Shown: in pieces, positions 27,817-37,252 of the stretch
Position numbering within the stretch: the stretch's first letter is position 1
Layout of the letters: every line of letters starts with the position of its first letter
Position numbers and translations under genes: made by a program
Notes under the pieces: model-generated
The model's database searches: none
Told to the model about the DNA's origin: nothing
What the model saw: the letters and a program-made list of their open reading frames with translations, nothing else
NCBI GenBank assembly: GCA_017619835.1
Contig: JAFZRN010000008.1
Coordinates: forward strand, 111,056 to 175,055
Direction: 5' to 3'
Length of the DNA: 64,000 nucleotides
DNA from: Eubacterium sp.
Lineage (GTDB): Bacteria; Bacillota; Clostridia; Lachnospirales; Lachnospiraceae

Positions 27817-29907
27817 ATGGATATATTGTCAATATTACAGCTTTTCGGAGGAATCGGACTGTTCCTCTTCGGAATGAGCAACATGAGCTCATCGCTGGAG
27901 AAGCTGACAGGATCCGGTCTCGAAAGACTTCTTGAAAAGGTTACAACAAGTAAGAAAAAAGGAGTAGGACGCATCAAGGGATGGGCCTTCGGTGCAGGAG
28001 TTACTGCAATCATACAGAGTTCCGCAGCGACCACGATCATGCTTGTCGGTTTCGTAAATGCCGGCATCATGAAGGTTGCTCAGGCAATGCCGGTTGTATT
28101 CGGTTCAAACCTGGGTAGTACGATCACCGCACAGATCCTCCGTCTCGGAGATATCGGTTCCGACAACATTGTACTCCAGCTCCTTAAACCCGCATCCTTC
28201 GCACCCATACTGGTGGGAATCGGTGCATTCATAATAGTATTTACGAAGAGTAAGAACTCCAAGAATATCGCGGGTATCATGGTAGGCCTCGGAATGCTTT
28301 TCTATGGTATGACCCTTATGGAAAATGTCTTCGCCCCGCTTAAGGAATCAGCGAAGTTCCAGTCCTTCTTCACATCCTTTGAGAATCCGCTTATCGGAAT
28401 CCTGACAGGAATAGTGATAACAGTCATACTTCAGAGCTCAAATGCATCCGTTGGTATCCTGCAGGCCCTTTCTTCCTCGGGTTCCATCTCATTTGCAGTG
28501 GCTATCCCGATAATCATCGGACAGAACATCGGTAAGTGTTCGACCACCATCATGGGCGGTATCGGAGCAAATAAAAAATCCAAGAGACTGGTCGTAGGCT
28601 ATGTATTCTTCAATGTATTCGGAGCAGTATTCTTCGCAGTCATCATTTATCTGCTTCATTACACGATCGGACTGCCTTTCATGGCTAAGCTGGTTAACCG
28701 AGGCAGCATAGCTACAATCCACCTTCTCTTCAACCTTATCACAGGTCTCATCCTGCTTCCTTTCTCGGATAAGGTTACAGAGTTTACCGAAAAGGTGATC
28801 CGTGAGGAAGAAAACGATGATATAGATAAAGAATTTGCAAAGCTTGATGACATGCTCCTCAATACTCCGACCATTGCTCTTGAACAGTGCAAGGCACTCA
28901 TCAACAAGATGGGAGAGGCAATTCTTGAGAACTACAAGCTGGCAACCGATATGATATATCAGTACAACGAGGAAATGCTTCCTAAGATGGAGGAGAATGA
29001 ATCTTTTATAGATAAATGTGAGACAAATCTTTCTGCCTACATAGTAAGGATCGACAGAAAGAGACTTACGAATGACGATAAGCTGACGTCTTATGAGATA
29101 CTTAATTCCATAGGTGATTTCGAGAGAATGGGTGACTACTGTATGAACATCGCTTATGTTGCTAAGGAAAAGAATGAGAAAGGAATACATTTCTCACCTT
29201 CCGGCCATAAGGAGACGGAAAGCATCATATCTGCCGTAAGATATACGATAGAAACAGCAATTAATTCCTTTATCAAGGATGATATATATCTCGCAGTCAG
29301 GGTTGAACCTCTTTCGGAGGCAATCGATGAGCTGAAGGAGATAATAAAGTCGCATCACGTTGAACGTCTTCAGGAAGGAATCTGCAGTATCGAGGGCGGT
29401 GTATCACTTTTCGATCTTGTTAACAGCTTCGAGAGGATAGCATCCCATGCGGCAAATGTTTCTCTTCATGTAATAAAGAAGGTAAGACGTGATAACGAAT
29501 TCGATGAGATGCACGGTCATGCAAATGATAACCAGGCTGAGGAATATAAGGCTCTGTATCATTACTATGAATCACAGTATATCCAGCCAATCCTGGTACA
29601 TGAGGGTGACTTATCCTATGAGACTGCTATCGACTCGATAGATAAGACTCTTGAGAAGAAGGAGAAAGAGGCTAAGGCAAAGGCTGATGCCAAGAAGAAG
29701 TCTCAGTCCAAGGATAAAGCTTCCAAGAGCTCCAAGAAGCCTTCCGATAAGTCTGATAAGAATATTCAGAAGGGTTCTGATAAGAATGTTCAGAAGAACG
29801 ATAAGAACGTTCAGAAGTCCTCTGACAAGAATGACAAGAATGCTTCCAAGGATACATCCAAGGACAGCAAGAATAAAAACAGTAACAAGAAAAAGGGCAG
29901 TAAATAG
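27817..29907 (+). CDS. Na+/phosphate cotransporter (NptA/YjbB family) with PhoU-like domain
   Basis: A 696-residue membrane protein. The ATG at 27817 is preferred; a TTG at 27805 inside the previous gene's end would add four residues but sits too near the purine-rich site. Residues ~1-320 carry two inverted Na/Pi repeats with the QSSAATT and QSSNASVG motifs. Residues ~340-560 form a PhoU-like helical domain. The last ~80 residues are a Lys/Ser/Asn-rich low-complexity tail with SDKN-QK repeats. Export or import of phosphate driven by sodium is the family role. The tail is not part of the family core and is probably disordered in the cytoplasm. Confidence 0.88.
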   Translation: MDILSILQLFGGIGLFLFGMSNMSSSLEKLTGSGLERLLEKVTTSKKKGVGRIKGWAFGAGVTAIIQSSAATTIMLVGFVNAGIMKVAQAMPVVFGSNLGSTITAQILRLGDIGSDNIVLQLLKPASFAPILVGIGAFIIVFTKSKNSKNIAGIMVGLGMLFYGMTLMENVFAPLKESAKFQSFFTSFENPLIGILTGIVITVILQSSNASVGILQALSSSGSISFAVAIPIIIGQNIGKCSTTIMGGIGANKKSKRLVVGYVFFNVFGAVFFAVIIYLLHYTIGLPFMAKLVNRGSIATIHLLFNLITGLILLPFSDKVTEFTEKVIREEENDDIDKEFAKLDDMLLNTPTIALEQCKALINKMGEAILENYKLATDMIYQYNEEMLPKMEENESFIDKCETNLSAYIVRIDRKRLTNDDKLTSYEILNSIGDFERMGDYCMNIAYVAKEKNEKGIHFSPSGHKETESIISAVRYTIETAINSFIKDDIYLAVRVEPLSEAIDELKEIIKSHHVERLQEGICSIEGGVSLFDLVNSFERIASHAANVSLHVIKKVRRDNEFDEMHGHANDNQAEEYKALYHYYESQYIQPILVHEGDLSYETAIDSIDKTLEKKEKEAKAKADAKKKSQSKDKASKSSKKPSDKSDKNIQKGSDKNVQKNDKNVQKSSDKNDKNASKDTSKDSKNKNSNKKKGSK
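29757..29842 (+). repeat. Short degenerate repeats in the transporter tail
   Basis: Repeated AAGAAnnTTCAGAAG-like units separated by TCTGAtAAGAA encode KNIQK/KNVQK blocks. The units vary in length (18-27 bases), so this is a coding low-complexity run rather than a strict tandem array. Confidence 0.6.
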
Positions 29908-29934
29908 ATATAAGATATAGGAGAACATGACAAA

Positions 29935-30957
29935 ATGGAAAACTATAATGCAAACACAAAGGTTCCGGGTCAGGAGGGGGCCATCACTCAGGAAGAATTC
30001 AATTATGCTCAGGAAGTCATAAAGAGACTTTCCGATTACTATGACAGAAAGGTAGTAGGACAGCAGAATCTTAAGTTCGCGCTTGTTTCATCGATAATCG
30101 CCGACGGACATATCCTTATAGAGTCCGTTCCCGGCCTTGCCAAGACCACGGCTGCTAAGACCATATCGGATGCTGTTAACGGAAAGTTCTCACGTATCCA
30201 GTGTACACCGGATCTTCTTCCCAGTGATATCATCGGAACAGTAGTTTATAACCAGGCTACAGGTCAGTTTGATACGACACTCGGACCGGTATTCGCTAAC
30301 TTCGTACTTCTCGATGAGATCAACCGTTCAAGTGCAAAGACACAGAGTGCGATGCTCGAGGCCATGCAGGAAAGACAGGTTACTATCGGCGGATCTACCT
30401 ACACAATGCCCGGTGATGTATTTATAGTTATCGCTACACAGAACCCGATCGAGCAGGAAGGAACATATCTTCTTTCCGAGGCTCAGACAGACCGTTTCCT
30501 TATAAAGGAGAAGATCACCTATCCTACACCTGAAGAGGAGGCTGAGATCCTTAACAGGATAGAGTCAGGCGTTATCAAGAAGACTCCGGCAGTCCTTTCA
30601 ATTGAGGATATAGACAGGATCCAGGATATTGCCGCAAAGGTTTATGTGGATGCATCCATTAAAAAATATATATCCTTTATCGTTGATGCGACAAGACACT
30701 GCGATAAGGTGCTTCCCGAAGAGCTTTCCCGTTATGTGAAAATGGGTGCCAGCCCGAGAGCTTCGATAGCATTTATGAAGATAGCAAAGGCAGTTGCACT
30801 TATATACGGAAGAACCTATGTTACTCCGGATGATGTTAAGCTTCTTCGCCATCAGGTACTGAGACACAGAGTTGCGCTTAACTATGCCGCAATCGCAGAC
30901 GGTGTTTCGGAAGAGACTATTATAGACAGGATCGTAGGGGCTATTCAGACGCCTTAG
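29935..30957 (+). CDS. MoxR-type AAA+ ATPase
   Basis: A 340-residue AAA+ protein. It has a P-loop variant SVPGLAKTT near residue 63, Walker B VLLDEINRSSAKTQSAMLEAMQE near 122, sensor 1 ATQNPIEQEGTYLLSEAQTDRF, and the C-terminal lid with SPRASIAFMKIAKA. MoxR ATPases work as chaperones with VWA partners to mature or regulate protein complexes. It starts a six-gene run ending with a TPR protein, the order of Bat operons. GGAGAAC lies upstream. Eleven bases separate it from the DUF58 gene. Confidence 0.92.
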   Translation: MENYNANTKVPGQEGAITQEEFNYAQEVIKRLSDYYDRKVVGQQNLKFALVSSIIADGHILIESVPGLAKTTAAKTISDAVNGKFSRIQCTPDLLPSDIIGTVVYNQATGQFDTTLGPVFANFVLLDEINRSSAKTQSAMLEAMQERQVTIGGSTYTMPGDVFIVIATQNPIEQEGTYLLSEAQTDRFLIKEKITYPTPEEEAEILNRIESGVIKKTPAVLSIEDIDRIQDIAAKVYVDASIKKYISFIVDATRHCDKVLPEELSRYVKMGASPRASIAFMKIAKAVALIYGRTYVTPDDVKLLRHQVLRHRVALNYAAIADGVSEETIIDRIVGAIQTP

Positions 30958-30967
30958 GAGCAGCATA

Positions 30968-31843
30968 ATGGATTATGATTATTTATCACGTATAAAAGCT
31001 TCCATATCGTTATATACGAGGAAGAAAACCTCCAATATTCTCGACGGAGAGTTTGGTTCCATTTACAGGGGACGAAGCTTTGATTTTGATGACTTAAGAG
31101 AGTATGTATATGGTGACAGTGTTCGTGATATAGACTGGAAATCTTCCTCCAAAACGGGAAGAGTACTTATAAGGAGATATATAGCTGACAAGAAGCATAA
31201 CATCCTCTTCATCGGCGATTCCGGTAAGAAGATGTTCGGAGATACGGATGCCGGAGAGGCAAAGGCGGATATAGCCTTAAATGTCCTGGGCACGATAAGC
31301 TATCTTGTCAACAACCACAGTGACGACTACGCACTTCTTACCAATACAGATCAGGGTTATGATTTTACTTACTTCAGATCGGGCAATCAGCATCTTGAGA
31401 ATCTTATCATGAGATATGAAAAATGTCTCAAAAGTGAAGAGTCAAACTCCATATCCGATACACTGGAGTATGTTGCGGAGCATCTGAAGAGGAAGATGAT
31501 AATCTTCATCATAACCGACATGCAGGGTGAGGACAGTCTTTCCGAAGACCTGCTTAAGAAGCTGACAGTCAGAAATGATGTAATGGTTGTAAATATAAAT
31601 GACGCATTTCTCACAGGCTCGAGACTTTTCGATCTCGAAAATGATTCCTATGAGAGAGATTATATGTTAAATGATAAAAAGCTCCATCAGGCAGAGCTTC
31701 GTGACAGAGAAAAACGAAGAAAAAGAGCCGATGAACTCTACAAGAGATACCAGATAAGTCAGGTTAGTATCTCCAGAGAGTCGGAGGTAGTGGATAAGAT
31801 AGTCGAGCTTTTTGAAAAACATAAGAATGAGAGTGGAAAATAA
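30968..31843 (+). CDS. DUF58 protein (MoxR partner)
   Basis: A 291-residue soluble protein. The DUF58 signature, DLREYVYGDSVRDIDWKSSSKTG, lies at about residues 42-64 and is followed by LIRRY, as in other members. The rest is a degenerate VWA-like fold (NILFIGDSGKKM). It has no membrane segments, unlike some relatives. Its stop shares a base with the next ATG (TAATG). DUF58 proteins are constant partners of MoxR ATPases; the biochemical role is unknown. Confidence 0.9.
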   Translation: MDYDYLSRIKASISLYTRKKTSNILDGEFGSIYRGRSFDFDDLREYVYGDSVRDIDWKSSSKTGRVLIRRYIADKKHNILFIGDSGKKMFGDTDAGEAKADIALNVLGTISYLVNNHSDDYALLTNTDQGYDFTYFRSGNQHLENLIMRYEKCLKSEESNSISDTLEYVAEHLKRKMIIFIITDMQGEDSLSEDLLKKLTVRNDVMVVNINDAFLTGSRLFDLENDSYERDYMLNDKKLHQAELRDREKRRKRADELYKRYQISQVSISRESEVVDKIVELFEKHKNESGK

Positions 31844-32322
31844 TGCAAACACAGGTTCAACTGCAGGGCCCGTTTATGTATCTGATAATATGGCCGATCC
31901 TCGTTATACTTTTTATAGCGGGAGTTGTGGCTGCTCAGATCATTCTCAGGAAAAAACTCGGAGACAGGCTTAAGAAAGCCAAGCAGATAAGGCTTAAGAA
32001 GATATCCGAGGCAACCCTGGAGGGCAAGAAGAAAAAATATATCGGTGAGCTGATATACATAGAGTCAGACCTTATGAAGAACAGGATAACCGTAAGGAAG
32101 GCTTATCACAGGATGAGCAAATGTATTCGCGGCTTTGTGCGTGACGTTACAGGTCTTAACGTGGACAAGTATTCTCTTTATGAGATATCGGCCATAGGAA
32201 TACCCCAGCTTACCAATCTGGTAAGGGAATACTATGAGCCGGAATTTGCCCGTGAGGCAAGAGTCGATGCAAGAAGCTCTCTGATGAAGACAAGAATGAC
32301 TATTGAAGGATGGAGGAAGTAA
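31843..32322 (+). CDS. Single-pass membrane protein of the Bat-like operon
   Basis: A 159-residue protein with one hydrophobic segment (about residues 12-30, LIIWPILVILFIAGVVAAQ), then a strongly basic cytoplasmic part. The C-terminal region, with GFVRDVTGLNVDKYSLYEIS and YEPEFARE, recalls the cytoplasmic piece of BatD-type or DUF4381-like proteins found in such operons, but I cannot assign it firmly. It overlaps the DUF58 stop and precedes the first VWA gene with the start codons one base past its stop, so it belongs to the complex by context. Confidence 0.55.
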   Translation: MQTQVQLQGPFMYLIIWPILVILFIAGVVAAQIILRKKLGDRLKKAKQIRLKKISEATLEGKKKKYIGELIYIESDLMKNRITVRKAYHRMSKCIRGFVRDVTGLNVDKYSLYEISAIGIPQLTNLVREYYEPEFAREARVDARSSLMKTRMTIEGWRK

Positions 32323-32323
32323 G

Positions 32324-33427
32324 ATGCATCTTATACATCCTAATGTGCTGCGTATAGGACTTATAGTCCTGGCGGTGCTTGTGGTTTTAATGCATATATT
32401 AAAACGTACAATCAAATATAAGGGTGGAATCAAGGCGGCCAACACTCACTACGTAAAGAATCTTCCCGAATACCAGTCGAGAAAGAAGCTTTATCTGGTG
32501 ACATCCATCGTGCTTGAGGCATGCATCATCTTAAGTATCGCCATGACGCTTGTCCTCTGTGCCAGACCTGCAAAGAAGGAGACTGTCAACAACGGAACTA
32601 AGAAGAGGGATATATTCCTCTGTATGGATGTTTCCTATTCCCTCTATGATCTGAATTATGATCTTGTGGAAAGTCTTGAGGGAGTTGTATCCGGACTGGA
32701 CGGAGACAGATTCGGCATCTGTATCTACAATACCTCTTCCGTACTCTATGTTCCAATGACGGATGATTATGATTTCATCAATACCAAGCTTGAGGAGATA
32801 AAGGAATATTTCCGTCTCCAGAAAGAATATATGGATTCTTACTATGATCCCCAGACGGGATATATCAAGTATGACTATGATGATTATGATGCATATATCG
32901 AACTCAGGGATAAGCTTGATTATTATGATGCGGGAACCCTTGTCAATAACTACATAAAGGGAAGCTCGCTTATAGGAGAGGGACTGGCTTCATGCATGTA
33001 TTCCTTCCCGAGGCTGGATGACGAGGACAGGACAAGGATCATCATAATGTCCACGGATAACTCTCAGGAGAATTTGTCCAAGCCACTTGTAGAGCTTGAT
33101 GAGGCCGCCCAGATCTGTAAAAAGAATGACATTAAGATCTTCGGTATCTTCCCGAATCAGGATAACTGGAGCTGGCTCAATACGACCGATTATACGCAGG
33201 ATGAGCAGGAATTTAAGAAGGCTGTCGAGGGTACGGGCGGAAAGTATTATAAGCAGAGCGAAAGTCTCTCCGTAAATGATATCGTAAGCGATATCGAAAG
33301 AGAAGAGGCTCTGGAGGTTGAGGAGATAACAATTACCAAGGTTAATGATCAGCCTAAAATTTTCGTATGTATCTTATGCGGAACAATACTGCTAATGCTT
33401 GTTATGGGACTGGTGATGAAAGTATGA
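32324..33427 (+). CDS. VWA-domain membrane protein (BatA-like)
   Basis: A 367-residue protein. The ATG at 32324 follows GGAGGAAG; the earlier in-frame TTG overlaps the preceding gene. N-terminal membrane segments (residues ~4-24 and ~60-80) precede a von Willebrand A domain with a MIDAS start DVSYS near residue 103. A final C-terminal segment (FVCILCGTILLMLVMGLV) returns to the membrane, as in BatA. The central part is Tyr/Asp-rich. Bat proteins were linked to oxygen tolerance in Bacteroides; in Clostridia the role is not proven. It overlaps the next start by four bases (ATGA). Confidence 0.85.
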   Translation: MHLIHPNVLRIGLIVLAVLVVLMHILKRTIKYKGGIKAANTHYVKNLPEYQSRKKLYLVTSIVLEACIILSIAMTLVLCARPAKKETVNNGTKKRDIFLCMDVSYSLYDLNYDLVESLEGVVSGLDGDRFGICIYNTSSVLYVPMTDDYDFINTKLEEIKEYFRLQKEYMDSYYDPQTGYIKYDYDDYDAYIELRDKLDYYDAGTLVNNYIKGSSLIGEGLASCMYSFPRLDDEDRTRIIIMSTDNSQENLSKPLVELDEAAQICKKNDIKIFGIFPNQDNWSWLNTTDYTQDEQEFKKAVEGTGGKYYKQSESLSVNDIVSDIEREEALEVEEITITKVNDQPKIFVCILCGTILLMLVMGLVMKV

Positions 33428-34380
33428 TAACTAAACCGATCATTCCTCTTTTTGTGGTGATACCGGTACTTCTGATACTACTGGTGTTATATGCGATAAG
33501 AGTATATAAAAAAGATGACAAATTAATATTCAAGATATTAACTATGCTTAGGATCATCATCATAGCTGTCCTTATCTTCCTCGTAAACTTAAGGATCATG
33601 GATAAAAAGTATGATTCCACGATAGAGATGAAGAATCTGGATGTGCTTTTCGTTGTTGATACAACGATAAGTATGTGGGCACAGGATTATGATGGAAATG
33701 ACCCCCGTATGGAGGGCGTTCTGAAGGATGCCGAATATATAATCGATGAACTATCGGGAAGTAATTTTGGTCTTATAAGATTTGATAACCGGGGCCAGAT
33801 ACTTGCTCCCTTTACTCAGGATCATGAGACCGTAAAGGACGCATTTTCAACCATAAAGATGCCCGACAGATATTATGCAAAGGGAAGCTCTCTCAATAAT
33901 TCCTATGATGAGATGAAGAGCCTTCTCGATTCCTCTAATCAGAAGAAGGAAAGGATGACAGTTCTTTTCTTCATAAGTGACGGAGAGATAACCGATGGTT
34001 CCACGCTTATGTCCTTTAAGGAACTTGAACCGCTTATCGATACCGGTGCAGTCCTGGGCTACGGAACCGATAAAGGCGGACGTATGAAGGATACCTACGG
34101 CGGTTATATGTATGACAGTGAAACCGGCGGGGATGCACTTTCAGTGATAGATGAAAATAATCTTAAGGCCATCGCAAATGAGATGGATATCGAATATATC
34201 CATATGAAGAGTACGGCAAATGTCAAGTACCTTGTGGAATCCATTAAGAACGGAAGCTCGCTTACCGTTGAGAAAGCGGATTCGGTAAGCTATGAAGACA
34301 CATATTATAAATATGCCATAGCGCTTCTGATATTCCTGGCGCTTGAGATAGTTCTTTTCATAAGAAGAGGTAGACTGTAA
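33424..34380 (+). CDS. VWA-domain membrane protein (BatB-like)
   Basis: A 318-residue protein starting in the ATGA overlap. Two N-terminal helices (residues ~6-25 and ~40-58), a VWA domain with MIDAS start DTTIS near residue 77, and a C-terminal helix (YAIALLIFLALEIVLFI) give the BatB topology. It pairs with the previous gene; the two VWA domains presumably form a membrane complex activated by the MoxR ATPase. The C-terminus overlaps the TPR gene by one base. Confidence 0.85.
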   Translation: MITKPIIPLFVVIPVLLILLVLYAIRVYKKDDKLIFKILTMLRIIIIAVLIFLVNLRIMDKKYDSTIEMKNLDVLFVVDTTISMWAQDYDGNDPRMEGVLKDAEYIIDELSGSNFGLIRFDNRGQILAPFTQDHETVKDAFSTIKMPDRYYAKGSSLNNSYDEMKSLLDSSNQKKERMTVLFFISDGEITDGSTLMSFKELEPLIDTGAVLGYGTDKGGRMKDTYGGYMYDSETGGDALSVIDENNLKAIANEMDIEYIHMKSTANVKYLVESIKNGSSLTVEKADSVSYEDTYYKYAIALLIFLALEIVLFIRRGRL

Positions 34381-35261
34381 TGACGAAGAGTGAACTTCGG
34401 GCTGAAAAACGTAATAAGAAGAAGGAAGAAAAGCTTAAGGATAAGGAACGTATAAGAGCCGAGAAGAAGAAGGACCGCGAAGAGTTTTTCAAGGTTGAGG
34501 ACCCCATCGGATTTATGAGGATAATAAACATAATCAGCGTCGTCCTCCTGGTCTGTTCTCTGTTTCTTGGTATAAGATACCTTATCAACAGTGTTTTTGT
34601 ATTTAACTATACCCACGAACGTTATGTCGCGGGCTCTTATAATGCGAAGATAGAGGAGTTCCTTACCAAGCTGAATATCCCCGAGGGCTATGTTCCATAC
34701 TATAATGCTGGAAATGCCCACTATATGAACGGTGACTATGATAATGCAATCTCGGATTACAAGGCTGCCCTTGAATCGCATCCTACAGAGAAGAAGGAAT
34801 GTGATATAAGAGTCAACCTTGCTCTTGCAATGCTTCACAAGATCGACTTCGATCATCTTGATACAGAAAAGCAGAAATCAAATGCTATAAGACAGCTTCA
34901 GTCGGCACGAAATGTTCTGGTTGAAAAAGGCTGTGCGGACCCCTATGGTACTGACGGACATGATCCCGAGGCTGAGCAGCTGAAGCAGGATATCGACAAG
35001 ATGCTTGAAGAGCTCGGGGCAGAACCCGAGGATCCTCAGGGCGATCAGGAAGAGCAGGATGAGCAGCAGGGCGGCGAAGGCGAAGAAAAGCAGAAATCCT
35101 ATAGAGAGCAGCAGCTTGAAAAGGATCTGAATAAGCAGAAGGAAGACGCCATGGAGGAAAGAAGAGAAGCTGATAATAAGAAGCAGTACAATGAAGATAA
35201 CTCCTCCAACAATTCCGGTGGTTCCGGCGCAGATTATGACGATAACAAGAAAAACTGGTAG
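34380..35261 (+). CDS. TPR-containing membrane protein (BatC-like)
   Basis: A 293-residue protein. The first ~35 residues are a highly charged Lys/Glu helix, then a membrane segment (residues ~43-63). One or two TPR units follow (YYNAGNAHYMNGDYDNAISDYKAALESHP near residue 105), and the end is Gln/Glu/Asn-rich and probably disordered. TPR proteins end many Bat operons as BatC. The charged cytoplasmic start is unusual. It is the last gene of the run; the acyltransferase begins 15 bases later. Confidence 0.75.
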   Translation: MTKSELRAEKRNKKKEEKLKDKERIRAEKKKDREEFFKVEDPIGFMRIINIISVVLLVCSLFLGIRYLINSVFVFNYTHERYVAGSYNAKIEEFLTKLNIPEGYVPYYNAGNAHYMNGDYDNAISDYKAALESHPTEKKECDIRVNLALAMLHKIDFDHLDTEKQKSNAIRQLQSARNVLVEKGCADPYGTDGHDPEAEQLKQDIDKMLEELGAEPEDPQGDQEEQDEQQGGEGEEKQKSYREQQLEKDLNKQKEDAMEERREADNKKQYNEDNSSNNSGGSGADYDDNKKNW

Positions 35262-35276
35262 GATGTTAAACAGACG

Positions 35277-36560
35277 ATGTTTAAAAACAGAAACTATAAC
35301 TTAAAATGGGATAAGCTTGATAACACAGCCCAGATATTTCCCGTTATAGCAAGAGAGGGAATGAGTAATGTCTACAGGGTTTCTGTTATCCTGAATGAAG
35401 ATATAGACGGGACAGCTCTGCAGGTGGCACTTGAAAAAGTGCTGCCTCATTTTGATGTTTTCAGATGCTGTATGAAGATAGGACTTTTCTGGTATTACTT
35501 TGAGGAAAACAAAAGACCGGTACCTCAGGTAAAAGAAGAATATACCTATCCATGCATGTATATCAATCCTTACAGCAATAATCATTATCTCTTCAGACTG
35601 AATTATTACAAAAACAGGATCAATCTCGAGGTTTTCCATGCACTTACCGATGGAAACGGTGCCTTCAGTTTTCTTAAAGAGATAACCTATCAGTACCTGA
35701 GGCTTAAGCATCCCGAGGAATATAAGGATGTAAAGGACAGCCTTGGAGCGGAGACTTCACTTGATACTTCGGACAGCTATCTCAGCAATTATAAGAAGAA
35801 GCAGAAGAAGACCTATAAGACCAAGAGGGCGGTATGCATTAAGGGTGAAAAGCTTCCGGTCAATCAGTTTGCGATCATTCATGGAATGATGTCGCTTCAG
35901 GATATCAAAAAGGCTGCCAAATCCTATGATGTCACGATCAATCAGTATCTGGTCGGAGTTTATACATGGGCGATATATACGGCTTATCTTAACAAAAGAC
36001 AGTCGGAAAAACCGATCACCGCATGTGTACCTGTAAATTTAAGACCGTATTTCGGTTCCGATACCAATAAGAACTTCTTCGTCGTTGTCACATCAGTATT
36101 TGAACCCGAGAAAGAGAATTATACTTTTGAGGAAGTTCTGGGGATAGTAAAGGAAAGCCTTTCCAAACAGATCACAAAGGAGAATCTGGAAAAGCTTTTC
36201 TCCTATAATGTATCCAATGAGATGAATGTACTGCTTCGTGCCATCCCGCTTTTTTTAAAAAAGATAGCAATGAAGCAGGTATATAATGCATCAGCCAAGG
36301 CTAATACGACTACTCTTACCAATCTCGGTATCATAGGAGCAAGTGAGCCGTATACTGATCATATAGACAGATTTGAAGCAGTCCTTTCCATGTCGAAGGG
36401 ACAGAATATAAAACTTACTGCAGTTTCCTTCAAAGATATTATTACACTTACCTTCAGTGCCTGCATAAGAGATAATAATATCCAGAAAGCATTTTTCAGA
36501 AAACTGAGTGAGGATGGGATAGATATCAGGATAGAAACCAACGGAGTTTATTATGACTAG
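35277..36560 (+). CDS. Condensation-type acyltransferase
   Basis: A 427-residue protein with the CoA-dependent acyltransferase fold. The catalytic HxxxDG is FHALTDGNG near residues 120-128, and the second half contains VPVNLRPYFGSDTNKNFF, similar to the DFGWG region of BAHD and condensation enzymes. Family members transfer acyl groups to alcohols, lipids or peptides. It overlaps the next gene by eight bases, and an esterase follows, making an acyltransferase/zinc-ribbon/esterase trio that I recall from Lachnospiraceae. Substrate unknown; there is no carrier-protein gene nearby. Confidence 0.75.
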   Translation: MFKNRNYNLKWDKLDNTAQIFPVIAREGMSNVYRVSVILNEDIDGTALQVALEKVLPHFDVFRCCMKIGLFWYYFEENKRPVPQVKEEYTYPCMYINPYSNNHYLFRLNYYKNRINLEVFHALTDGNGAFSFLKEITYQYLRLKHPEEYKDVKDSLGAETSLDTSDSYLSNYKKKQKKTYKTKRAVCIKGEKLPVNQFAIIHGMMSLQDIKKAAKSYDVTINQYLVGVYTWAIYTAYLNKRQSEKPITACVPVNLRPYFGSDTNKNFFVVVTSVFEPEKENYTFEEVLGIVKESLSKQITKENLEKLFSYNVSNEMNVLLRAIPLFLKKIAMKQVYNASAKANTTTLTNLGIIGASEPYTDHIDRFEAVLSMSKGQNIKLTAVSFKDIITLTFSACIRDNNIQKAFFRKLSEDGIDIRIETNGVYYD

Positions 36561-37245
36561 AAGATGCATAAGATGCAATGTGAATATAGCAGATGATGCC
36601 ATCAAGTGTCCGCTCTGCCACGGCGTTCTCGAGGTTGAGGAGGGAGACTCTCATTCTATTGAGCAGGAGTCCGTATCCCTGACTTATCCCGATGTTTCGG
36701 CATCCCTGAAGCTGATGCAGTTTATTGTAAGGCTTATTATCTTTATAGCGATAGTTGCCCAGATAACGGTACTGATAATCAATTACTTTACTTTTAAGGG
36801 AGTATACTGGTCGCTGATAGTGGGACTCGGGATATGGTATGGAGTAGCGACTCTTTTATATTCCTTCAGAGAAAGAAAGAGTCTTCAGAAGATCATTTCC
36901 GTCCAGATGTTTCTGGGTATAGTACTCCTTATACTTCTTGACAGGATGACCGGCGGACTGGGATGGTCCTTCAGATATGCGCTTCCGATCCTTTTTATCG
37001 GAGTTGATGCTGCGGCACTTATACTTATGATCGTCGGAATAGACGGATGGCAGAATTATATAATTACGGAGATAGTAACATTTGTTCTCTCCGCTGTACT
37101 TCTGATACTTCATTTTACAAAGATAGTCAGCACTTCGGCACTTTCGATCATTGCGGCAGGTGTAACAGGACTGATACTTCTCGGAACAGTTATGCTTGGA
37201 CCGAAGATGGTATCAAATGAATTAAAGAGAAGATTTAAGATTTAG
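36553..37245 (+). CDS. Zinc-ribbon multi-pass membrane protein (DUF6320-like)
   Basis: A 230-residue protein. The N-terminus has a zinc ribbon, CIRCNVNIADDAIKCPLCHG (residues 5-24), then six hydrophobic segments between ~55 and ~215. It overlaps the acyltransferase stop by eight bases and ends eight bases before the esterase, so all three are coupled. The family name is from memory and the function is unknown. It may anchor the two enzymes at the membrane. Confidence 0.65.
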   Translation: MTRRCIRCNVNIADDAIKCPLCHGVLEVEEGDSHSIEQESVSLTYPDVSASLKLMQFIVRLIIFIAIVAQITVLIINYFTFKGVYWSLIVGLGIWYGVATLLYSFRERKSLQKIISVQMFLGIVLLILLDRMTGGLGWSFRYALPILFIGVDAAALILMIVGIDGWQNYIITEIVTFVLSAVLLILHFTKIVSTSALSIIAAGVTGLILLGTVMLGPKMVSNELKRRFKI

Positions 37246-37252
37246 GTGACTT